From an uncultured Collinsella sp. (lineage in GTDB: Bacteria > Actinomycetota > Coriobacteriia > Coriobacteriales > Coriobacteriaceae), in contig USGN01000014.1 in the NCBI GenBank assembly GCA_900554255.1, positions 1-13,186 on the forward strand: 13,186 bases of DNA. The letters run 5' to 3'. The translations under genes and the position numbers were made by a program. Shown piece by piece: positions 7,702 through 13,186 of this stretch. The notes under the pieces were generated by a model. The model was given only the letters and a program-made list of their open reading frames with translations. It searched no databases and was not told where the DNA came from. Within the stretch, counting starts at the first letter, position 1, and each line of letters starts with the position of its first letter.

Positions 7702-10515
7702 GTGGCTGAGAACCTAAGCAACCAGTCTGTACCCGAAGCCGCGGCGCGCGTCGCTGCCGTGGTCAACCGCCTCGTTAACCGAATCGGCTCGAATGCCGAG
7801 TCCAGGGAGCGTCTCGCCGAGATCGAGATCCCCGAGGAGCTGCGCGATAATCTGGCGCTGTTCCTGCGCCTGGAGCGCCGTGTGCTTAGCGAGTATGATC
7901 CCGAGATCGCGGACCTGTTCGACAAAATCCTGTCGGCCGAAATCGTGGCCAATGCCGGCAACCCCGGTAGCCGTGCCGCTGACGAGGCCGTCGACGAGCA
8001 GGGCGTGCCCACCGCCGACGAGCCCACCGCCGTGGCGTTTCGTGAGGTCGTCGATCTGATCGACAGCCTGCCGCTCGATAAGCAGCAGGTTATCGTCCGC
8101 GCCTTTACGAGCTTCTTCCATCTGGCTAACCTGTCGGAGGAGAACTACCGCGTGGCGCAGCTGCGCGAGCGCGAGGCCGGTGCATCGACCGATACCGAGG
8201 TCGATCCCGCTAACGAACTCACCGTCGCCTATCACCAGTTGGTAAACGAGATGGGTGTCGAGGGCGCCAACGAGCTGCTCGGCAAGCTCGAGTTCCACCC
8301 TGTCTTTACCGCACATCCCACCGAGGCTCGTCGTAAGGCCGTCGAGGGCAAGATTCGCCGTATCTCCAACCTGCTGGAGGAACGTCCGCGTCTGGGCGGC
8401 TCCGACCTGGTGGAGAACGAGCGCCATATGCTGCAGGAGATCGACGCCCTGGTACGCACGAGCCCCATCGCGTTGAAGAAGCCCACGCCGGTCGAGGAAG
8501 CCGATACCATCATCGACATCTTCGATAACACGCTGTTCGACGTTATCCCCGTCATCTATCGTCGTTTTGACGACTGGGTGCTGGGCGACAAGGCCGGTAC
8601 CGTGCCGCCGCTGTGCCCGGCGTTCTTCCATCCCGGCAGCTGGATCGGTTCCGACCGCGACGGTAACCCCAACGTCACCGCAAAGGTGAGCCGCGAAGTC
8701 GCCGCCAAGTATTTCACCCATATGGTGCTCAAGCTCGAGGACAAGTGCCGCCGCATCGGCCGCAACCTTACGCTCGAGGCCACCTACAGCAAGCCGTCTG
8801 CCGAGCTCATCAACCTGTGGAACCATCAGGTCGAGATGAGCACCCAGTACACCGCACGTGCCGAGCTGATCTCCGAGCACGAGCCGCATCGCGCCGTCAT
8901 GCTCGTCATGGCCGACCGTCTGAACGCCACCGTGCGCCGTATCACCGACACCATGTACCACAGCGCCGATGAGTTCCTGGATGACCTGCGTGTCGTTCAG
9001 CGTTCGCTGGCTGCCTGCGGTGCCGTCCGTGCTGCCTACGGCCCGGTCCAGACCATCATCTGGCAGGTCGAGTCCTTCGGCTTCCATATGGTCGAGATGG
9101 AGTTCCGTCAGCACTCCGTGGTGCACGCTCGCGCCCTCAAGGATATCCACGAGAACGGTATCCATGGTGATCTGCAGCCCATGACACGCGAGGTCATCGA
9201 CACCTTCCGCGCCATCGGCTCCATCCAAAAGCGCTACGGCAAGAAGATGGCTCACCGCTATATCATCTCGTTCACCAAGAGCGCCCAGCATGTGGCCGAC
9301 GTCTTTGAGCTTGCCCACCTGTCCTTTGCACACGAGGAGGATGTCCCCGAGCTCGACGTGATCCCGCTGTTCGAGCAGCTCGAGGACCTCGAGGGCTGCG
9401 TCGACGTGCTCGACCAGATGCTTACGCTGCCTGTGGTGCAAAAGCGCCTTGCCCAGACCAACCGCCGCATGGAGGTCATGCTGGGCTATTCCGACTCCTC
9501 CAAGGATGCCGGTCCTACCACGGCCATGCTCGCGCTGCACTCCGCGCAGGAGCGCATTGCCAAGTGGGCCGAGAAGAACGATATCGACCTGGTGCTCATG
9601 CACGGTCGCGGCGGTGCCGTGGGCCGTGGCGGCGGCCCGGCCAACAAGGCCGTGCTGGCGCAGCCCAAGGGTTCGGTCAACTGCTTCTTTAAGCTCACCG
9701 AGCAGGGCGAGGTCATCTTTGCCCGTTACGGCAACCGCACGCTGGCTCAGCGCCATGTTGAGTCCGTTGCCGCCGCAACGCTTTTGCAGTCGGCTCCGAG
9801 TGTCGAGAAGACCAACACCGAGACCACGCAGAAGTTCTGGGATATGGCCGAGAAGCTCAACGCCGTAAGCCACGAGCGCTATCTGGACCTGCTGAACACC
9901 GAGGACTTTACACCGTGGTTCTCGACCGTGACGCCGCTGACCGAGGTCGGACTGCTGCCGATCGGCTCGCGTCCCGCCAAGCGCGGCTTAGGCGCCAAGT
10001 CGCTCGACGACCTGCGTACCATTCCGTGGATCTTCAGCTGGAGCCAGGCGCGCATTAACCTGGCCGCTTGGTACGGCCTGGGCACCGCCTGCGAGCAGCT
10101 GGGCGACCTTGAGCAGCTTAAGGCTGCCTACCAGGAGTGGCCGTTCTTCCGCACGTTCATCGACAACATCGAGATGTCGATCGCCAAGACCGACCAGCGC
10201 ATCGCCAAGATGTATCTGCATCTGGGCGATCGCCGGGATCTGTCCGAGAAGGTCTTTACCGAGATGCAGCTCACCCGTAAGTGGGTTCTTGCCATCGTCG
10301 GTGACGAATGGCCGCTGCAGCGCCGTCGCGTGCTCGGCTGCGCTGTACGCGTGCGTAACCCCTACGTCGACGCCCTGTCCATCGCCCAGGTTCGCGCCCT
10401 TCGCGAGGTGCGTATGAACCAGGACGAGATGGCCGAGGAGAAGAAGGCTGAGTACATGAGCCTGATTCTTTCGACTGTGACCGGCGTCTCGGCAGGTTTG
10501 CAGAACACGGGGTAA
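7702..10515 (+). CDS. ppc: Phosphoenolpyruvate carboxylase
   Basis: About 937 residues; bacterial PEPC is usually 880-940. It carboxylates PEP with bicarbonate to oxaloacetate and phosphate in the cytoplasm, refilling C4 acids for biosynthesis and succinate-forming fermentation. Signature segments are all present: HPVFTAHPTEARRKAV with the catalytic His near residue 205; GSWIGSDRDGNPNVT near 312-326; LGYSDSSKDAG near 594-604; the Gly-rich HGRGGAVGRGGGP near 634-646; and the C-terminal QNTG, which completes the active site in this family. An acidic insert near 100-115 (ADEAVDEQGVPTADEPT) looks lineage-specific. Two starts are possible: ATG 7690, with GGAGG only one base upstream, and GTG 7702, with GGGAGG four bases upstream. 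GTG 7702 was preferred, giving MAENLSNQSV; the difference is four residues. Flanking hairpins and its own -10 box suggest a single-gene transcript. Confidence 0.97.
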   Translation: MAENLSNQSVPEAAARVAAVVNRLVNRIGSNAESRERLAEIEIPEELRDNLALFLRLERRVLSEYDPEIADLFDKILSAEIVANAGNPGSRAADEAVDEQGVPTADEPTAVAFREVVDLIDSLPLDKQQVIVRAFTSFFHLANLSEENYRVAQLREREAGASTDTEVDPANELTVAYHQLVNEMGVEGANELLGKLEFHPVFTAHPTEARRKAVEGKIRRISNLLEERPRLGGSDLVENERHMLQEIDALVRTSPIALKKPTPVEEADTIIDIFDNTLFDVIPVIYRRFDDWVLGDKAGTVPPLCPAFFHPGSWIGSDRDGNPNVTAKVSREVAAKYFTHMVLKLEDKCRRIGRNLTLEATYSKPSAELINLWNHQVEMSTQYTARAELISEHEPHRAVMLVMADRLNATVRRITDTMYHSADEFLDDLRVVQRSLAACGAVRAAYGPVQTIIWQVESFGFHMVEMEFRQHSVVHARALKDIHENGIHGDLQPMTREVIDTFRAIGSIQKRYGKKMAHRYIISFTKSAQHVADVFELAHLSFAHEEDVPELDVIPLFEQLEDLEGCVDVLDQMLTLPVVQKRLAQTNRRMEVMLGYSDSSKDAGPTTAMLALHSAQERIAKWAEKNDIDLVLMHGRGGAVGRGGGPANKAVLAQPKGSVNCFFKLTEQGEVIFARYGNRTLAQRHVESVAAATLLQSAPSVEKTNTETTQKFWDMAEKLNAVSHERYLDLLNTEDFTPWFSTVTPLTEVGLLPIGSRPAKRGLGAKSLDDLRTIPWIFSWSQARINLAAWYGLGTACEQLGDLEQLKAAYQEWPFFRTFIDNIEMSIAKTDQRIAKMYLHLGDRRDLSEKVFTEMQLTRKWVLAIVGDEWPLQRRRVLGCAVRVRNPYVDALSIAQVRALREVRMNQDEMAEEKKAEYMSLILSTVTGVSAGLQNTG

Positions 10516-10536
10516 TCGATAGCCCTGTAGTCGTCC

Positions 10537-10663
10537 GGGCCCGCCATCAGTTTACTTTTAGGCACGTCCTCGGACATGCAAGAAGCCCTCGCTGCGCACT
10601 TCGTGCGGCGAGGGCTTCTTGCGTCCTGCGAAGTGTGCCTAAAAGTAAACTTATGGCGGGCCC
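10537..10663. repeat. Large palindromic element, copy 1 (127 bp)
   Basis: The outer arms (10537-10565 and 10635-10663) match over 29 bases with one mismatch. Inside them, GTCCTCGGACAT and GTCCTGCGAAGT do not pair. Next comes a perfect 15-bp stem (GCAAGAAGCCCTCGC at 10578-10592 with 10608-10622), capped by a small CGCAC-TTC-GTGCG hairpin. The element begins 21 bases after the ppc stop codon. No T run follows either stem, so it is not a standard intrinsic terminator. A second copy starts at 13085. It could be a mobile MITE-like element, a REP-type element, or a structured RNA 3' end. It carries no protein of its own that I recognise. Confidence 0.85.
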
Positions 10664-10706
10664 TGCGATGTCCGGTCTTCGGCGGATTACTGCTGGGAGG
10701 GGAATA

Positions 10707-10898
10707 ATGGCGCGCTTCGCGCGTTTGGAAAGGGCTTCGTGCTGCGGAATGCATTCAGAGGGAGACCCGTCGGGTCCCTTCGTCCTCGGTCTTCAGGGAT
10801 CAAAGCTGAGGAGAAGAATGGCGCGCTTCTCGCCTTGCGACTGTAGCGGCCACGGTCCCGTTTGGGATCGCGGCCGTTTTGTTGTGGGTCAAATATGA
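10707..10898 (+). other. Small unexplained reading frame (63 codons) between ppc and larA
   Basis: ATG 10707 follows GGGAGGGG and opens a frame to TGA 10896-10898, beginning MARFARLERASCCGMHSEGD. The first 12 bases (ATGGCGCGCTTC) recur at 10818-10829 in the same frame, again after a purine-rich GAGGAGAAGA, giving a second MARF. The stretch also folds into several hairpins: GCGCGC-TTC-GCGCGT at 10710-10724, and GACCC-GTC-GGGTC inside the frame. The frame runs through the terminator at 10847-10876, which argues against translation to the stop. I recognise no protein family. It may be a gene remnant, a leader peptide or a structured RNA read as protein. Confidence 0.2.
10847..10884 (+). terminator. 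Intrinsic terminator between ppc and larA
   Basis: CGGCCACGGTCCC (10847-10859) pairs with GGGATCGCGGCCG (10864-10876) around GTTT, with one A-C mismatch and one G-T pair. TTTTGTTG follows. It lies about 330 bases after the ppc stop codon and is the best candidate for the end of transcription entering this gap. Confidence 0.75.
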
Positions 10899-10910
10899 AC
10901 GTTGTGTTAA
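10882..10910 (+). promoter_or_regulatory. Possible promoter for larA
   Basis: TTGTGG (10882-10887) and TGTTAA (10905-10910), 17 bases apart, lie directly after the terminator and 92 bases before the larA start. Each box has about four consensus matches. A second weak -10-like TATCTA lies near 10963. Neither is convincing alone; the position is the main support. Confidence 0.25.
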
Positions 10911-11002
10911 TGAGTCGGTGGACGGTGGTGTTTTTCGGTGAGCGGCGTATCCTTCCAACGGTTTATCTAGTGTGTCAGTTGAAAGGAAGAGGGCGCTCGT
11001 CA

Positions 11003-12280
11003 TTGTTTGAATGTGAACTGCCGTTTGACCACAAGACGTTGCATCTGGAGCTCGAGGATAAGAACTTCGCGGGTGTGATGGAAGGTCATCAAAACGAGTT
11101 TAAGACTACAAAATCGCAGGAAGAACTGGTGGAGGAGTCGCTTGCCAACCCTTATGGCTCGCCTTCGCTCGAGGAGCTTTGTGCTGGCAAGAAGGATATT
11201 GTCATCATTAGTTCCGATCATACGCGTCCGGTGCCTTCGCGCGTGACGATGCCTATTCTGCTGCGTCACATTCACGCTGCTGCTCCCGAGGCCCGCGTTC
11301 GTATTCTTGTTGCGACCGGTATGCATCGCCCTTCGACGCACGAGGAACTCGTCAACAAGTATGGCGAGGATATCGTTGCCAACGAGGAGATTGTCATGCA
11401 TGTCGCGACCGATGACAGCATGATGAAGAAGATCGGCACCCTTCCTTCTGGTGGCGAGTGCATCATCAACAAGATTGCTGCCGATTGCGATCTGCTGCTT
11501 GCAGAGGGCTTCATTGAGCCGCACTTCTTTGCTGGTTTCTCTGGCAGCCGCAAGTCCGTCCTGCCTGGCATCGCCAGCTACAAGACCATCATGTACAACC
11601 ACAACGGTCAGTTTGTGAACGATTCTCATTCGCGTGCCGGCAACCTGTGCCACAACCACGTGAGCGAGGACATGTTTGCCGCTGCCGAGATGGCTCACCT
11701 TGCCTTTGTGCTCAACGTGGTGCTCAACGGCAAGCACGAGGTCATTGGCTCCTTCGCCGGCGACATCCACAAGGCACACGAGGCTGGCTGCGAGTTTGTG
11801 AAGAGCCTTGCCGGTGTTGAGCCCGTTGAGTGCGAGATTGCCATCACCACCAACGGCGGCTACCCGCTCGACCAGAACATCTACCAGGCCGTGAAGGGCA
11901 TGTGCTCTGCCGAGGCTACGCTTCCCGAGGGCGGTGTGATTATCGACGTCGCCGGTTGTGCCGACGGTCACGGTGGTGAGGGCTTCTATCACAACATCGC
12001 CGACAACGACCCGGCGGAGTTTGAGCGCGCCTGCATCGACCGTCCTAAGGACGAGACCCTGCCCGACCAGTGGACGAGCCAGATCTTTGCCCGCATCCTG
12101 GCACATCACCCTGTGATCATGGTCACCGACCTGTGCGATCACCAGATGCTCAAGGATATGCATATGACGCCGGTCAACACTATCGAGGAGGCGCTCAAGC
12201 TCGCCTTTGAGATGAAGGGTGCCGATGCCAAGGTGGCCGTCATTCCCGATGGCCTGGGCGTTGTCGTCGCACAGCACTAG
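11003..12280 (+). CDS. larA: Nickel-dependent lactate racemase LarA
   Basis: 425 residues when started at TTG 11003, essentially the length of Lactiplantibacillus plantarum LarA. With this start the catalytic residues fall at the published LarA positions: Asp72 and Arg75 in SDHTRPVP; His108 in ATGMHRP; His174 in EPHFFAGFSG; Lys184 in GSRK, which carries the covalent nickel-pincer nucleotide; His200 in YNHNG, a nickel ligand; and Lys298 in AVKGM. The enzyme interconverts L- and D-lactate in the cytoplasm. Homologues racemise other 2-hydroxy acids, so lactate is likely rather than proven. An upstream in-frame ATG at 10895 would add 36 non-conserved residues. The TTG start has AGAGGG nine bases upstream and AAAGGAAG further off. 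The channel gene begins 49 bases downstream with no terminator between, implying an operon. The cofactor genes larB, larC and larE are not nearby. Confidence 0.93.
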   Translation: MFECELPFDHKTLHLELEDKNFAGVMEGHQNEFKTTKSQEELVEESLANPYGSPSLEELCAGKKDIVIISSDHTRPVPSRVTMPILLRHIHAAAPEARVRILVATGMHRPSTHEELVNKYGEDIVANEEIVMHVATDDSMMKKIGTLPSGGECIINKIAADCDLLLAEGFIEPHFFAGFSGSRKSVLPGIASYKTIMYNHNGQFVNDSHSRAGNLCHNHVSEDMFAAAEMAHLAFVLNVVLNGKHEVIGSFAGDIHKAHEAGCEFVKSLAGVEPVECEIAITTNGGYPLDQNIYQAVKGMCSAEATLPEGGVIIDVAGCADGHGGEGFYHNIADNDPAEFERACIDRPKDETLPDQWTSQIFARILAHHPVIMVTDLCDHQMLKDMHMTPVNTIEEALKLAFEMKGADAKVAVIPDGLGVVVAQH

Positions 12281-12290
12281 TACGCGGCCT

Positions 12291-12303
12291 AAACGAATCG
12301 TTT
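12291..12303. repeat. Small perfect inverted repeat between larA and the channel gene
   Basis: AAACGA-A-TCGTTT is symmetric about a central A, lying 11 bases after the larA stop codon. It could be a binding site or a short hairpin. It is too short to judge and there is no T run. Confidence 0.3.
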
Positions 12304-12329
12304 ATAACCGACAAGAAAGATAAGGTTTT

Positions 12330-13061
12330 ATGCTTACCAAACTCCTCTGCGAATTCGGCGCAACGGCCCTCATGATCATCTTTGGCGTGGGCGTGCACTG
12401 CGATACCGTGCTCAAGGGCACCAAGTATCAGGGCTCCGGCCACATGTTTGCCATCACCACTTGGTCTTTTGGCATCTCGGTCTGCCTGTTTGTCTTTGGC
12501 GGTGCCGTGTGCATGAACCCCGCCATGGTGCTTGCCCAGTGCATCGTAGGCCTGGTGCCGTGGAGCAGCTGCATCCCCTTCATGATTGCCGATATGCTCG
12601 GCGGCTTTGTGGGCGCCGTAATCGCTTGGCTTATGTATGCCGATGAGTTCAAGGCTTCCGATGGCGTCGTCGATCCCATTGCCCAGCGCAATATCTTCTC
12701 GACCAACCCCACCACCGAGGGTACGAACTATGCCCGTAATTTCTTCTGCGAGGCTATCTGCACTTTTGTGTTCATCAGCGCCATCCTTGCTGCTGCTAAC
12801 CGTGCTGGCGAGAACGTCCTGATGCTCGCTATCTGCGTCGGCCTGATCGTTTGGGCTGTTGGCATGGGCATGGGCGGCATCACCGGCTTCGCCATGAACC
12901 AGGCTCGTGACCTTGGTCCTCGCATGGCCTATCAGGTGCTGCCGATTAAGAATAAGGCCGACAACAACTGGAAGTACGGCCTGCTCGTTCCTGGCATCGC
13001 TCCGTTTGTCGGTGCCGCTCTGGCCGCGCTGTTTGTGCATGGTTTCTTGGGTATGTTCTAG
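12330..13061 (+). CDS. larD: Aquaglyceroporin-family (MIP) channel, probable lactic acid/glycerol facilitator LarD
   Basis: 243 residues with six predicted membrane helices and two half-helix loops, the MIP fold. Loop B keeps the NPA motif at 63-65 (CMNPAMVLAQ). Loop E reads GFAMNQARDLGPRMAYQVLP, so the second motif is NQA at 190-192 in place of NPA, with the GlpF-type selectivity-filter Arg193 and Asp194 kept. The Asp after that Arg marks the glycerol-facilitator branch rather than water-only aquaporins. The protein should be a tetrameric membrane pore for small neutral solutes. In L. plantarum the lar operon holds the GlpF-type lactic acid channel LarD, and the position directly after larA makes that role likely here; glycerol transport is the alternative. 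ATG 12330 has only a modest AAGG four bases upstream, so translation may be weaker than for its neighbours. The surroundings of the first NPA are divergent. A palindromic element begins 23 bases after its stop. Confidence 0.82.
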   Translation: MLTKLLCEFGATALMIIFGVGVHCDTVLKGTKYQGSGHMFAITTWSFGISVCLFVFGGAVCMNPAMVLAQCIVGLVPWSSCIPFMIADMLGGFVGAVIAWLMYADEFKASDGVVDPIAQRNIFSTNPTTEGTNYARNFFCEAICTFVFISAILAAANRAGENVLMLAICVGLIVWAVGMGMGGITGFAMNQARDLGPRMAYQVLPIKNKADNNWKYGLLVPGIAPFVGAALAALFVHGFLGMF

Positions 13062-13084
13062 TCCAAGACAATGATATAACGCCC

Positions 13085-13186
13085 GGGTCCGGCATAGGTT
13101 AACTTTCCGCCGCGTCCTCGGACATGCAAGAAGCTCCCGCTGCGCACTTCGTGCGGCGGGAGCTTCTTGCGTCCTGCGGAGTGCGG
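13085..13186. repeat. Large palindromic element, copy 2 (cut by the window end)
   Basis: From 13114 the sequence repeats copy 1: GTCCTCGGACAT, then a perfect 15-bp stem (GCAAGAAGCTCCCGC at 13126-13140 with 13156-13170), the CGCAC-TTC-GTGCG cap, and GTCCTGCG. The 29 bases before it (13085-13113) align without gaps to the left outer arm of copy 1 but share only about two thirds of positions. The right outer arm is cut off after GTGCGG; it should pair with the left arm. Two stem pairs differ from copy 1 with both partners changed. Confidence 0.82.

Noticed and set aside
7714..9873. A 719-codon minus-strand open frame opposite ppc
   Set aside because: It mirrors the ppc codons, matches no family I know, and ppc has every catalytic motif.
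10537..10663. CRISPR repeat or tRNA-like gene
   Set aside because: There is no regularly spaced array, and no acceptor, anticodon or T-arm pattern; the signal is one nested palindrome.
10537..10663. Ordinary rho-independent terminator for ppc
   Set aside because: No T run follows either the inner or the outer stem, and a better terminator lies at 10847-10884.
10723..10800. T-box leader before larA
   Set aside because: The GGGAGACCC...GGGTCCC hairpin is superficially similar, but the conserved T-box sequence AGGGTGGNACCGCG is absent and larA is not a typical T-box target.
11000..12277. A 425-codon minus-strand open frame opposite larA
   Set aside because: It covers almost exactly the larA coding region in mirror frame; larA has a complete active site.

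Overview
This is a GC-rich stretch of bacterial chromosome with about 9 protein-coding loci, all on the + strand. Strong Shine-Dalgarno sites, codon choice and gene content suggest a Coriobacteriia gut anaerobe, with Collinsella or a close relative as the best guess. That assignment is inferred from recognition, not computed.

Layout: (1) Positions 2-2884 hold two abutting genes of the YhgE/Pip membrane-protein family; the first is cut by the window edge. (2) Positions 2885-4107 hold a leader with an intrinsic terminator-like hairpin, a DMT/EamA-family transporter, and a clean terminator. (3) Positions 4186-5940 hold a decayed two-gene operon: an M20 amidohydrolase broken by one frameshift, and an MFS transporter that is frameshifted and has lost about two thirds of its length. 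The MFS remnant ends exactly at a palindromic element (5940-5997), followed by a 25-bp-stem terminator. (4) Positions 6083-7444 hold hisS (histidyl-tRNA synthetase) with its own TATAAT box. (5) Positions 7652-10515 hold ppc (phosphoenolpyruvate carboxylase), also with its own TATAAT box. (6) Positions 10516-11002 are a 487-bp gap with a large palindromic element, an odd small reading frame and a terminator. (7) Positions 11003-13061 hold a lactate-racemase gene (larA) and an aquaglyceroporin-family channel gene resembling larD, 49 bp apart and probably one operon. (8) From 13085 to the window end is a second copy of the palindromic element, cut by the edge.

How the genes fit together: hisS is translation housekeeping. 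PEP carboxylase makes oxaloacetate from PEP and bicarbonate, and this feeds mixed-acid fermentation. LarA interconverts L- and D-lactate with a nickel-pincer cofactor, and the neighbouring channel probably moves lactic acid or another small neutral solute. The cofactor-making genes (larB, larC, larE) are not in this window.

The most unusual signal is the pair of large palindromes that bracket larA-larD. Each begins 21-23 bp after a stop codon. They share a core, and two base pairs in the inner stem differ between copies with both partners changed together, so the fold, not just the sequence, has been kept.
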